Source: Rhinopithecus roxellana
Lineage: Eukaryota; Chordata; Mammalia; Primates; Cercopithecidae
Length of the DNA stretch: 64,000 nt
Assembly (NCBI RefSeq): GCF_007565055.1
Contig: NC_044557.1
Coordinates: 82,285,019 to 82,349,018 of the forward strand
Reading direction: 5' to 3'
Part shown: positions 46,118-58,154 of the stretch, in pieces
How the letters are laid out: each line of letters opens with the position of its first letter
How positions within the stretch are numbered: position 1 is the stretch's first letter
Program-made: the position numbers and the translations under genes
The notes under the pieces: model-generated
Told to the model about the DNA's origin: nothing
Databases searched by the model: none
What the model saw: only the letters and a program-made list of their open reading frames with translations

Positions 46118-46275
46118 GCAGTGGGTAAGAGAACTGGCTTTGAAGCCAGTTTTTCTAAATTCAAATCCTGATACTGTCATTTATTAACAGTATGATCCTG
46201 GACAAGTTATTTTAATTTTCTAAACCTTAATTTTCTTAACTGTAAAGTGGTGCTCATAATAGCAACCACCTCTTG
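46118..46275 (+). mobile_element. MIR SINE, left part of a copy split by AluS
   Basis: Sense MIR from its tRNA-like start ('agtgggtaagagaactggct') through 'aaattcaaatcctgatactg' and 'ttaattttcttaactgtaaa'. It continues at 46628. Confidence 0.75.
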
Positions 46276-46295
46276 ATCTGCAGTCCAATGCTCCT

Positions 46296-46627
46296 GGCTG
46301 GATGCGGTGGCTCATGCTTGTAATCCCAGCACTTTAGGAGGTGGAGTTGGGTGGATGAACTGAGGTTAGGAGTTCGAGACCAGCCTGGCCAACATGGCAA
46401 AACCCCATCTCTACTAAAAATACAACAAAAAGAAAACAATAAGCCATGCATGGTGGTGCACATCTGTAGTCCCAGCTACTGGGAGGCTGAGGTGGCAGAA
46501 TCACTTGAACCCAGGAGATGGAGGTTGCAGTGAGTCAAGATTGTGCCACTGCACTCTAGCCTGGGTGACAGAGCAAGACTCCCTTTTAATAATAATAATA
46601 ATAATAATAATAACAATAACAACAACA
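46296..46627 (+). mobile_element. AluS SINE with (TAA)n tail
   Basis: Dimeric Alu beginning 'ggctggatgcggtggctcat'. The central linker is expanded by an A-rich insertion ('acaacaaaaagaaaacaata'). The tail from about 46586 is a TAA/CAA microsatellite. The flanking MIR bases 46256-46275 and 46628-46647 look like a 20-bp duplication with two differences. Confidence 0.92.
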
Positions 46628-46740
46628 ATAATAGCACCTACCTCTTGGAATTCTTGAGAAGATAAAAAGGTTTATATCCAAAACAATTAGAACAGCAACC
46701 CAGCACAGCTGAATTGCTCAATAAATGCTAGCAGTTGTAG
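46628..46740 (+). mobile_element. MIR SINE, right part of the split copy
   Basis: 'atagcacctacctcttggaa' to 'gctcaataaatgctagcagt' completes the MIR begun at 46118. Confidence 0.75.
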
Positions 46741-46917
46741 GGCATTTTTCAGCCACCTCTATAGCCATGTGGACACTTTAGTCAACCTGGGAAAATACCC
46801 AGTACAGGTCATCTCCCAGATACTTTATACCTGGTAATCCATGCCAGGTTCACTCCAGCAAACAGAGAAGAAAGCATTTATTTCTATTTGCTCTAACACA
46901 GAGCAAAGCATTATGAT

Positions 46918-46931
46918 AAGAGCTAAGATTT

Positions 46932-46962
<31 letters not shown>

Positions 46963-47246
46963 GAGACGGAGTCTCGCTGTGTCGCCCAGGCTGGAGTGCA
47001 GTGGCGCGATCTCGGCTCACTGCAGGTTCCCGCCATTCTCCCGCCTCAGCCTCCGAGTAGCTGGGACTACAGGCGCCCGCCACCTTGCCCGGCTAGTTTT
47101 TTGTATTTTTAGTAGAGACGGGGTTTCACCGTGTTAGCCAGGAGGGTCTCGATCTCCTGACCTCGTGATCCACCCGCCTCGGCCTCCCAAAGTGCTGGGA
47201 TTACAGGCTTGAGCCACCGCGCCCGGCCAAGAGCTAAGATTTTCTT
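46918..47246 (-). mobile_element. AluY SINE, Old World monkey type, 18-bp target duplication
   Basis: Antisense near-consensus Alu, body 46936-47228. The exact 18-base duplication AAGAGCTAAGATTTTCTT is at 46918-46935 and 47229-47246. About 14 bases are missing in the right-monomer start, at 'cactgcaggttcccgccatt' (47020-47037). It keeps many CpG sites, a sign of youth. Confidence 0.96.
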
Positions 47247-47648
47247 ATCCAGTGATTAATTTCTTATTGGATCCAGCTTATTTAAATGGAGCTCCACAGA
47301 GAGTTAGTTAAATTAAACACAAAAGTTTTTTCTTGTTGAGTTTTTTTTTTTTTTTCAAACACTTGCTTGCTCTTCATGATATAGTAAAACTCATTAATAA
47401 ACCACAACATGTCTTACATGTCCATTCCTGATCTCCATACTTGAGTGGTCACCAAGAAAGTATTGCACATTCAATCCATAGCATTTAATTGCCATGGACC
47501 CTACCTTTAACTGGTTATTATCTGGTTGTTAAGAGAAGACTAACACATAAGACATTATCAAAGAACAATAGAAGGTATATAATTAAGCACTAAGCCAAGT
47601 AAATGGTGCCGATTATAAATTCAGTAGTTCTGGAAAGGATGTATCGGG
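47247..47648. other. Unannotated stretch
   Basis: A short T run at 47341-47355; nothing else recognised. Confidence 0.3.
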
Positions 47649-47649
47649 T

Positions 47650-47730
47650 AACGGGTTATAGTAACTCACTTATTCACTCAACAAACACTCACTGAGTACC
47701 ATCCAAGTGCCAGTTTCTGTGCTAGGCTCT
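47650..47730 (-). mobile_element. L2 LINE 3' end, antisense
   Basis: 'tattcactcaacaaacactc' and 'gtttctgtgctaggctctga' are reversed L2 terminal sequence. Confidence 0.6.
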
Positions 47731-48693
47731 GAACATAGGTGGAGGACATTGGGATCTTTCTTCCCTGCAGTCTTCCAATCTTTCCTACGGCCCCCCGCCC
47801 CATGGTATAACCATAATGCAGCCGGGTCATTCATTCTTCTGAGCCAAGGATGGCAAATTCATTCACCTTGCCAGTGAGTGGTTCCTAAATGGCCACTGAC
47901 GTTGAGAAGAGTTGGCTTGAAGCTTCTGGCAAAGTTCCTCCTTGGTCTGAAGAAACTATCCCAGGAAGACATACGCCTTTTCCCTTGGTTGATGCCAAGC
48001 ATGGATGTGAAGTCCTTAACTACCACATATATCTTGCCACCAGCTTGAAAATAGAGAAGCAAGAGCCAAAAAAAAAAAAAAACTATAGAAAAACAGAGTC
48101 TGTGCCATTAGACTAAGTCAAGTTTTCATAGAGCCCTAGTTTTGGGCATCCAGTAAAGGAATCCAGTACATTTCCTTATTCACATTAGCTTAAGTTTTGC
48201 TTTTTTTTTTTTCCTGTTATTTGCAGTCATACACATTCTAACTTATAGAACACATGAAGAAGACAAATGAAATACAATCAGTTCTCAAGGTACTCACAGA
48301 CTAGTGTTGACAAACATGTAATCATGCAGCATTGTGATTTGTTAGTTAAGTACAATGGAATAGTGGTTCAGGAATAAAAGTATATCAAAGGAAGGAAGAG
48401 TTGGCAAGATCTAAGAGAGGTAGTTTTATCAACTTTAATTAGTCCTTGAAGGGCAGTCAGTGAATAATGATAAAATAGTGAGTAATTGGCAATACTCCAG
48501 CTTATCACTGCAAAAGTTGGCTTAATTCCTATTGCTTTGTCAATTTCAGTTGTTATTACTAATGCCTTAAGATAGGCAAAGGATAATCTCTTCCTAGAAT
48601 TATAAGCTAAAGAATACGCTCCTTCAGTTTGATTCCTGTTTCTGGATTCAGTCTGAAATTCAGTCTTTTTTCTGTCTTCAAGGCTTTTCTTTT
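47731..48693. other. Unannotated stretch
   Basis: No secure repeat. The 132-codon antisense frame at 48368-48766 runs into the adjoining Alu and is not supported as a gene. Confidence 0.35.
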
Positions 48694-48998
48694 CTTCTTT
48701 TTTTCTTTTTATTTTGAGACAGAGTCTCTCTCTGTTGCCCAGGCTGGAGTGTAGTGGCACAATCACGGTTCACTGAAACCTCTGTCTTCTGAACTCAAGC
48801 AATTCTCATGCCTCAGCTTCCTGAGTAGCTGGGATTACAGATGCCTGCCACTGTGTCTAGCTAATTTTTTGTATTTTTAGTAGAAACAGGGCTCCAACAT
48901 GTTGCCCAGGCTAGACTTGAACTCCTGACTTCAACTGATCCACCTGCCTCAAACTCCCAAATTTCTGGGATTACAGGTGTGAGCCACCATACCCAGCC
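48694..48998 (-). mobile_element. Diverged AluS/AluJ SINE
   Basis: Full-length antisense Alu from a TTTTC-rich tail to 'gagccaccatacccagcc'. Many substitutions, including decayed CpG sites, indicate an older copy. Confidence 0.9.
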
Positions 48999-49550
48999 TA
49001 AAGACTATTTTTTATCTCTAAAGATTAAACTGGCTTCAGAATTATAGAAAATCAGAACACTTTACCCAGTGTGCATAAGTTTTGGTAATTATGTGCATGT
49101 AAGGAAAAAAAACACTTTTTCTGTTTGATATCATTAGATGGTTGAAATTACACTTTTATACGTCTTTCTCTACAGACAGAGATTTTTTTCTGCTAGCTAA
49201 AAAAAATCCGGATATTCATTGACTAGACTTGTGATTATCTATTTTACATAAGCTTGGGCTTCATTGTATAACTATAATATTGAAGATTTCCAAATTAAAT
49301 TTGGGAAACAATGTTAAAGCCTTGCTAAGATTGTGGTTAGGAGAAGCCGTAGTATAGCAGCTTTATTTAGTTGAGCTTCAGATACTCAAATTAATTTCCA
49401 GCATTTTCCAGTGTTTATAAATAAAAATCATTGCTTGTGGCAATGTTTCTGTGATGGGACTTTTTGCGGAAGTCTCTCAGTAGACCACTCAGGTCCCCAG
49501 AGTTGGCTAGCAGCTCCCTTCATGCTGTCTGGTATGCTAGGAAGTACATT
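48999..49550. other. Unannotated stretch
   Basis: No element recognised. AT-rich. Confidence 0.3.
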
Positions 49551-49552
49551 TA

Positions 49553-49752
49553 CAGAGATTAAAAACCTAGATTTTAGAATCTGACTGACCTGGGTTGAAA
49601 TCCTGGTTCTGTACCTTATTAACTGTGTTATTTTGAGCAAGTTATTTAGTCTCCCTGTGTCACTGTGGGAAAATAAAACCAACCTAAGATTATTTTGAGA
49701 ATTAAATGAAATAATATAGTCAAGTTTCTTAAAAGAGTGTCTGACATTCATT
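49553..49752 (+). mobile_element. MIR SINE
   Basis: 'gacctgggttgaaatcctgg', 'gagcaagttatttagtctcc' and 'tttgagaattaaatgaaata' in sense MIR order. Confidence 0.8.
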
Positions 49753-50059
49753 GTCTTTTAACAAATTTATTGAACTAGAGACATAAGACAGACAAAATTA
49801 ACCCCCACGAGGGCTCTGTAACAAATGTCCAACAGATAATATCCAAATAGCCATTATTATTTTTAATAAGATCTGTTTATTTCCCGGGACATAACCATTG
49901 TCAAGTGCTCGGAGAGAAAAATCAAAGAATGATCATAGATTCCTCCATTGCCTCCCGCCTCCCAGCCCATATCCATTCCATCATGTCATGCTTTGAGAGT
50001 GTGCCTTCTTCTCCACTTCACCTACTGCCATGACAGTCCAGGACTGTTATGCAAATCAT

Positions 50060-50655
50060 AGCCCTTTTTGTGAACTTCTTATGACCGTCTTGGCCATCCA
50101 TTCTTCTTACATCCATTCTGCACATACTGGTTGCTGATTTTTTACTATTAACATCACTGATTTGATTTGCCCCAGACCCTCAAATGGCAAACCATTTCAC
50201 ATGAAATTAATCTCAACTCTTCTCATGCTTCTTGAGTTGGGTGCTGCCTTACCTCTTCCTAGCATCATGCACCCTATGTAGCACTATTTTCTAGACACCC
50301 TGGCCTTCTTGATGCTGTTTCAGCAAACCAAAAGCTGTTGCTCTCACTCTTCTCTCTCTCATATCTTCATAGAGCTGGCCATTTGTCATGATTCGAAAGT
50401 CAGCTCAAATGGACTTCCTTACGTTGTTCTTGACTTCTGCAGTAGGTCTCAGAATAACAACCAATTTTGTCTTCTTCATAATATGAAATCAGTTTGTCTA
50501 CTTATTTATCTTTCTACAACTTCTATAGCTTTCCAGAATTTAAGATGCTATAAAAGCAAGAAACTCATCTACCCTGTCAGCTGCTAGATCCTTTGTGCCT
50601 TAAAAGAGTACATGGCACATAATAAGTACATAATGAATGTTTGTTGAATAGTGTC
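50060..50655 (+). mobile_element. L2 LINE 3' portion
   Basis: 'agaccctcaaatggcaaacc', 'gacaccctggccttcttgat', 'aagcaagaaactcatctacc' and the tail 'catggcacataataagtaca', 'atgaatgtttgttgaatag' are in L2 order. Confidence 0.7.
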
Positions 50656-52125
50656 ATACTGAGACTCCAAATGCTGCTTCAGTTTATTCACAAGTTTTCC
50701 AAGTCGTTTAACTTTCTACTTGAGGGGAGTTTAGGCCCTTAGAGTTATGAGTTCAAAGAACAGAGACCCGGGGAGGTGATGAGTCTTACAGAATTAGTTA
50801 GTGTTAGAGCCTAGAGAAGATCCCTGGGACTTTGAAGGTCTAGACGAGCACCCTGCCATAATATTGGTTTGCTAGGCCTGAGTCCTCTGACCCTCTAGAT
50901 TGTCCAGAAGAAGGCAATGAAGTTTGAAATCATATCAATCACTTTCAATGGAATTAAGGCCTGGACTGGGTGGAGGAGGAGAAGTATGCTACTGAAACTA
51001 AATAAAGATGGGACAAGGGCAGAGAAGGCACTAGCACACAGGATCCCCGACCCAACACACACACACACACAAACTACTTCTTTATCACCATGAGTGAAAG
51101 GACCTCAGATTCGTAGCTACATGTTGTCAATATTCAAAGCATGTATCGAACACTGTTCTGATTAATAGAATTATAGAGTCTCAGCATGGAAAGATATCAA
51201 TTCTTCTCAGATGCTTTACACCATTTACAATATGTCTGCCTAGAAGTCATCCACCTCACTTTTAAGTATCAAAGTGAGGAAGAACTCATTGAGTCCCAAG
51301 GAGGCTCATTCTGTCTTTCAACAGCTCTGAGTATAAGAACATTCTTCATTAAGCTGGGTTAAAAGCCACTCTTGTATATTTTATTGATTCTAGTTTTGCC
51401 ATGTTGGGTTATCTAAAAGCAGCTATCATGTCACCCCCTAGTTTTCCTTTGTCCAGGTTTTTCTAATACTTTTTCTATGGAATGATCTTTCATTGACAAA
51501 AGGTTCATTTTTGCTGGTCTTTCCCTCTCTACATGGTTAGATATATCAGCATTCCTCATGAAGTAGGTCTTCAGGTATAGGAAGAGCAATTTAGAAGCCA
51601 GAACTTTCCTTGCACTGGAAATTATATTTATGTAATGTAACTAAAGTTATTAGTCTATATGAGTACTCGCAACCACCCCCAAACCACCTCCAGCCCATTA
51701 AAAATAATCCTGCATTGACTTCTAGGTTCCCACTCCTTCCCAGTCCCACTAAGGAAGGATTTTTACTTGCTGAGAGAGAAGCTAAGTTGACCTATATAAT
51801 AAAGTGATAAAGGGGTTGTGGCCTGGTTATCAAGGAAGAGTTTTTTTGGAGCTCAAGTTTTTAAGAAGGAAACACGAGAGCAACTGCAGGGTGTAAGGGA
51901 ATTGGAGAGAAAAAAAAAAGGTGGCATTATGAAGCACCAATGTGGCTTAGTAATGGAATTCTCTTAGATATTCTCCAAGAAATTCAAGTAGAAATTTCTA
52001 GTTGCTTTTAGCTGCCTTTAGTTGTTAGACTATGTTCCCTTGAATGTGACACACCACTCTGTGACAACAGGGGCCACTGAATTTATAAAGTTATGCACAT
52101 TAACAATTAATTCCATAGCAATGCT
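50656..52125. other. Unannotated stretch with a short (CA)n
   Basis: A (CA)n of about nine units at 51054-51071. No recognised repeat, exon or RNA gene otherwise. Confidence 0.4.
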
Positions 52126-52129
52126 AATG

Positions 52130-52345
52130 ATTTGTATTTACAATGATTTCACTGTACTAAGGACTTTACATTTATTATCTCATTTAATTCTTAGAGCAAC
52201 CCTTTGAGATATATGCTATTATAATCCCCAGTTTTCAGATGAGGAGACTGTAAAACATAGAGGTAAAAGAAGTTGTTTACAGCTAAGCAATGGTATAGTT
52301 CTCAGACCCGTATCTGTCTAACTTTAAATTCCATACATTATGTCT
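52130..52345 (-). mobile_element. MIR SINE
   Basis: 'gtactaaggactttacattt', 'attatctcatttaattctta' and 'tcagatgaggagactgtaaa' in antisense order. Confidence 0.75.
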
Positions 52346-53860
52346 CATTGTAGTCCTTGAACAGAATGGCCTTGGTGCTTGTCCAGTAAGAAAAAGAGAA
52401 ACAGCCAGAGGGATGAGCCTGGAATCCAGGAATTATCTGCTGCTCTAGGGAGAACATACTACTTAAAGCCTGTCTCAAGGCTGACAGTCCAGCACTGAGA
52501 TCATTGAGATCAAAAACAAAATCAAAGTGATATTGAGGTTTCTGGAACATTCCTTAGAAAAAGATCCAAACTTTCAAAAACTTCAATCTTATTTTCCACA
52601 GTATTGATTGCACAATTTTAGCCCATGGCTACTTTTTTTTCCTTCTTGAACACATCAATTCAGAAACTTTAAAGAACAAAATTGTGTTCACAAAAATGTA
52701 ATTGATAAAACTAACTCTTTCCTAGCTGACTTTTTATGGTTTCAGCTAAAATGCAAGCTAAACTGATTTCCATAATGGACTATACTTCAAAATAATTGTA
52801 GTCTATTTGTATGCAAATAGCTGAATGACATCTCTCAATTTCAGACTCTGGCGGTAAACTCACATCAGTTTTGGGTAGATTCTAATTATGAATCTGATAT
52901 AATAGGTATTGAATTAACGAGAATCTCTTACACCAGTTTTGAGAGTTAACACTCATTATTCACTATTTGAATCTTAAAAATGGAGTATGTTTATGATAAA
53001 ATGTATTAGATGGTACCATTATTTAGTAACTATTTGATCTGAAATGGTTATTTAATTTCTCCCAGACCACAGTGTTAGAAAAATGAGAATAATAATGACT
53101 CCATGATAGGATTATTGGATAATGAAGTAAGATAATGTATACAAATTACTTAGGAAAATGTTTGTGGATCAATAAATTACAGTGTTCTCTATTCTCTGGT
53201 GCTAGATCACCCTGAAGGTCCCTCCAAGTGGTCAAAACTTAGTAACTCCTTTGCAAGGCATTGCCTTGCTACAGATGTCCTAGAAAAGGTTCCCTCCATG
53301 ACGAGAGCCCAACTTTAATGTGAAGACAGAGACAATCTTTAATAAGAACTGAGGAAGCAGGAATCAAATTCATAAGACAGGCCAAGTAGACACATACATA
53401 AGGTCTGCTCTGGGTCAACAACTTGCCCACCTAGTGTCACATAGCACTCTCTGGCATGAATGATACCCACCCTGCCTTGCATTTCTGAGGACAAGGGCCA
53501 TAGAAGGAAGACAACATTCTTTACAGGAGATGTTTATTTTCCCATTAATAAAGGGAAATTACTTTGTTGGTTAGGAGCCCAGATTTTAAAATTACTCCCA
53601 TGGCTGTATCTAAAACCAATTCAATGTTTTAAAACTCAAATTTGTTTGGCATAATAGAGTTGAGGCTATCAGATCTTGTGATATGGCCAGTCATAAAATG
53701 TTCCCTGGGAACAAGAATGGGGCATACTGGGGGGAGTGGGAAGAGAAAAATCATAATCACTTATGTTCAGACGGGCATAGTGAATGCCTAGGTCAAACCT
53801 AGCTTCTGAGAACAGGAAAAAAATCCATCCAAATGGGTAGAATATGGTTATCCTACTTGT
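52346..53860. other. Unannotated stretch
   Basis: 1.5 kb of AT-rich DNA without a recognised element. Confidence 0.35.
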
Positions 53861-53861
53861 T

Positions 53862-54122
53862 GGCAGTATAGTGTGATTAAAGGACACCAGGCTTTAGAAC
53901 TGGACAAAAAGATCTTGGCTCAAATCCGGGTTCTGCCCTTTATTCTCTGGGTGACATTGGGTAAGTTACTGACCTTGCCAGGCCTCAGTTTCTTCAGCTG
54001 TGAAATGAGGATCATAATATTAATTTTGTTATGGGGGCTAGGATAATGTAAGTAAAACACTTGGCTCAATGCCTCATGGATTATAAGTGCTCAACAAATG
54101 CTAGCTGTTGTTATTGTCATTT
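53862..54122 (+). mobile_element. MIR SINE, well preserved
   Basis: Close to full length: 'ggcagtatagtgtgattaaa' (tRNA-like head), 'ggcctcagtttcttcagctg' and 'agtgctcaacaaatgctagc'. It is tail-to-tail with the next MIR. Confidence 0.85.
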
Positions 54123-54124
54123 TG

Positions 54125-54360
54125 TTATTGCCGTTTGTGTGTTAGCAGCTATTATGTGCTAGTTAATCCACCTATTTTGCCTCTTTTAGGATAAAACACC
54201 CTGTCATGTTACTATTAACATCCCCATTTTATAGAGGAGAAAACTGACTCATATATCCAATACCACATAGTTAAGAGAAAGCAGAGCTGAAATTAGAACC
54301 TAGGTCTGGCTGATTTCAAAGCCCATGCTATCTCCGTTGCTTCCATCACCACTGTGGAAG
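54125..54360 (-). mobile_element. MIR SINE, opposite orientation
   Basis: 'gttagcagctattatgtgct', 'ttatagaggagaaaactgac' and 'gaacctaggtctggctgatt' are antisense MIR, immediately after the sense copy. Confidence 0.8.
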
Positions 54361-55483
54361 TGAAAAGCTTCACTTGTAAGACGTGGGCTGTAATCTAAGA
54401 AAGGCTTTGATATGTGAAAGTAAGTGATAACAGGACATCCTGACAGGTGAGTATGTAGAATCCCGGGGAAAATTTATTTCAGAGATCTGGACAAACAGCC
54501 CTGTGTTCAGGGATATCAGCAAGGTTGATCCCAAGGGTGAATTCAAGGGCTCAAGTTTACAAGGCCAGACTTAGAACAGAGCTGGCTCAGACACAAGGGT
54601 AGATGGCTCCAGGTTACCCAGAAACCCACTAGGGTTTTTAAAACTCCTGTTGGCAGCAGGAAGAACTAGGTTCAGTGTATGGGGTGGCACCAGCCAAGCT
54701 ACAAGTAGGTTTCAAGTAGATCCAGATGTGGGGAGGAACAGAGGAGAAGCAGGAAATCAGGCAAGTCCTTACATCAGCAACAACCAGTCGATTGACACTT
54801 TTTTTTTTTTAACTTTGCAAACAGTTTCCCTGAAATTGTGCAGACACAGTCTTAAACCTGTCAATTCTGGAGGCTCCAGATTTATATATGAGCACTGCAC
54901 TGTCATTCTCCAAGTGCAAAACTACAAAATGCAATGTTTCTTTCTCTTTATAGCCATCCATTCTTCCATGACCTTGAGTTTGATGACAGCTGCTTCTCTA
55001 GTTTTTCCAATTATTAGGGACCTTTTCCATGAGCACTGGCAATTCTAGAAATTAGGTAACACTCCCTGGCCTATGACTTGCACCTGTGACCCATGGCAGA
55101 GGCAGAGTTCGTCTATTGCAGAGTTAGCACATATGGAAAAATAGATGAAGTCACTGCCTTATCCATGTCCATGACAGACATTATTAATCAATCACAGCAC
55201 TCTTTGTAATTTGGCCTAGAATATCCTCGTGGTTATGCTCCAAATCTAATCAATGGATTAGATTTAGTGCATGATAAAACTTACTGACCGGTGAAGCCTA
55301 GTGGTTTACCTTTCAATAAATCACTGAATTAAAAATAAAGCTAATAATGGCAGTTTTAAATGGACTTCCTGGTTAATTGTACAAATAAATGCCTAAGTAC
55401 ATTGGAATCTTGACAGAATAGGAAAAGCAAAAATAAATTTTAAAAATCCTCATTATAGAAGAAGGAATAAGGAACTCTGAATT
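54361..55483. other. Unannotated stretch
   Basis: No recognised repeat. The 132-codon sense frame at 54650-55048 has no recognisable domain and no flanking splice signals that I trust. Confidence 0.35.
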
Positions 55484-55484
55484 C

Positions 55485-55760
55485 TTTTATTAGCAATCTG
55501 ACTTAATTCAGCTATGTGAGCTTCTACTGTGTGTCAAGCTGTATTCTAAGAACTTTACATGTTATCTCATTTAATACTCATAAAATATTAGCTATTTTCA
55601 TTAATTTTTTTAAAAGATGAAGAACAGAATATTAAAGAGGCTAAATAACTTCATAAAGATCATGCAAGGTCATCAGAGGTAGCAATGAGATTTAAATCCA
55701 GTCCACCTAATTTTGCAACCAGTGCCCTTAACCTCTACATTTTATATTGTCTAACCAGAT
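55485..55760 (-). mobile_element. MIR SINE
   Basis: 'ctgtattctaagaactttac', 'tgttatctcatttaatactc' and 'accagtgcccttaacctcta' in antisense MIR order. Confidence 0.75.
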
Positions 55761-56575
55761 ATATAAAGGCCAAAAGAAAAAGAAAAAGCTAAGTTGGCAA
55801 ACAATGGGTATGCCCTAGATTCAGAATATTCTTAATGTGGTGGGAGTTGCTAAGGCAGCAGCAGTTCTTTCAAGGCTTCACATCAGTCTGCCCCATTGGG
55901 GACCAAAGAGAATCAGGAGCTATGGCAGTGCAGGACAATCACACTCCACAATTCCAATGGATTGGGACATCAGAAAATTTCCCTTTGGGAAATTCTGTTA
56001 TAGCAGTTAACTAGGACATGAAAGAAAGACTATGTGGGCACATGGCCCATGATTCTTTCTGCTCTATCAGGTTCACTGACTTAACAGAATCTCTCTTCTC
56101 TCTAGGGCCACATGCATAGCCCCAACAGATGCCCTTGCCATGCACAGGAGGATGAACTATGACAGTCAATGTCAACCCATCAATTACAATTACAATGTAG
56201 GGATCAATCCTAAAGGCCTTGACATTCCTGAAGTCTGTTGTAGCCACCACCTCTCATTTCCTTGGCTTATGAGTAGTTCCAAGGGAGATGGGCGCACAGC
56301 TGGGTGCTAAAGGACCCCACTCCTGTTCAAATAGCAATTAAATCCCTCAAATCTTCTCTTGCAGAAACAAAATTGTGGCCATTCTAGCATGAGCTTTCTC
56401 AACTTGTCTCCATCTCTGTTTTTCTCTATTATCACTTTTTCTTCCTTTTTTGTGCTTTCAGAAGAGAAGCATCTCCTTATTGACCAATGCTGCTGCAGGT
56501 CCTTCTGGTGCTCTCTTCTGCAGTTTCCCTGGGACATTGCTCCATTGATTCTCTCCTCCCTATCTTAAAGAGAAG
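55761..56575. other. Unannotated stretch
   Basis: No element recognised. Confidence 0.3.
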
Positions 56576-56579
56576 AGAG

Positions 56580-56850
56580 GTAGCCCAGGCAGTCACAATT
56601 TTCCTCTAACCTGTAAAACATTCTTTCCTTTGAGCCTGCTACCCTGCTGTTGCCTGATCTCTTTCTTTTCTCACCGTCCACCAACATTCTTGCAAAAGTA
56701 ATGTGCACCCACCAGCCTCTACTTAATCACCACTTCTCACTGTATTACCCCTAGAATAGCACATCTGTCCCCACAACTCCAAGAGAAATGACTTCTTTTT
56801 GGTCAACCACATTGATATTTGTATCAGATTGTGCAGTGAAGACTTCCATT
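56580..56850 (+). mobile_element. Possible L2 ORF2 fragment
   Basis: Pyrimidine-rich text loosely follows the L2 coding region. Weak; listed so the stretch is not left blank. Confidence 0.35.
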
Positions 56851-56851
56851 T

Positions 56852-57149
56852 ATAAATGAAAGAGGCCGGGCGCGGTGGCTCAGGCCTGTAATCCCAGCAC
56901 TTTGGGAGGCCGAGACGGGAGGATCACGAGGTCAGGAGATCAAGACCGTCCTGGCTAACACGGTGAAACCCCGTCTCTACTGAAAAAATACAAAAAACTA
57001 GCTGGGCGAGGTGGCGGGCGCCTGTAGTCCCAGCTACATGGGAGGCTGAGGCAGGAGAATGGCGTAAACCTGGGAGGCGGAGCTTGCAGTGAGCTGAGAT
57101 CCGGCCACTGCACTCCAGCCCGGGCGACAGAGCAAGACTCCGTCTCAAA

Positions 57150-57184
<35 letters not shown>

Positions 57185-57192
57185 ATGAAAGA
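56852..57192 (+). mobile_element. AluY SINE, Old World monkey type, with (AAAT)n tail
   Basis: Body 56864-57180, near consensus, with 'gcgaggtggcgggcgcctgt', 'gctgagatccggccactgca' and 'ctccagcccgggcgacagag'. The 12-bp duplication ATAAATGAAAGA is at 56852-56863 and 57181-57192. The tail is a run of about nine AAAT units from 57147. Confidence 0.96.
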
Positions 57193-58150
57193 AACTAAGT
57201 CACCCTATTCCAGACTAAAGGGGGAAGGGAGTGTTTGTTTACTACTTCACATTCCCAAACCTTGAAAAGGGCAGGAATGGACCTGGCCAGAGAACATCAT
57301 CAGGACGCTCTGTGTGACTGCCCATCTGTCTCTCATTTCTATCGTTACGTGCCAGCAGGGAAATGGGGCCATAGACCATTTTGGTCTCACATTTTTCATT
57401 GTGTTCCCTGGTGTGTTGGGAAAATCCAGAGAAAGGAATCAATTGGTCTGCCTTGATTGTATGGCCACTTCTTGAACCATTCACTGTGGCCAGAGGAAAG
57501 CCATGGCGATTGGATCAGCCTAGGTCCTCCGTCTATAAGGCTGGCTAGAAATGGACAGCATCTGGTACTAGAAGCAGCTGGGGAACCACAAACATGCCTG
57601 CTGGGGAAATCATAAACTGTACAGCCACTATGATTTATGTCTACTAAACAGACTTATGTGTACAGTTGAGGATTGTGCAGAATAAAATAATAGATGGTGG
57701 AATGGTGGTCATCATCAAAATCACACAGCTATGAAGGCTGAGCAAAACTATTAAGATATATTTGCAATTCTAGCCAAACATATATTTAAGATCTTGTGTC
57801 AAGTAGACCTAATGGCTCTATGGGACCTGAGCTCTCTGACTTGAAGGGACATCCAGTAGGGCCAGATGTCCCAAAATATGAGCTCCATCTGCCTGCTGCT
57901 TTTTTGCCCCTGGAAACCCCTTTTAGTTTCAAATTTTCACAATACAAGTGCAAGCCCCTATGAGAGGGCTCCTGTCATAGTTACAAATTAACAGCCCTGG
58001 AAAGAGTAGTTCACAGACAAATCTGAACAAAAAGACCCTGCAGCAACAGAACCAGAAAACTCCTGGGAATTTTGGGACAGTGGAAAAAGAAAGTGGAGCT
58101 GCAGGAGCAACAAGTCTTTCCCAGCTTGAATTTAGCAGACAGTAATATCA
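57193..58150. other. Unannotated stretch
   Basis: No recognised repeat or exon. Confidence 0.3.
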
Positions 58151-58154
58151 CATG

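Noticed and set aside
54650..55048. 132-codon sense frame
   Set aside because: No motif, no splice context and chance-level length.
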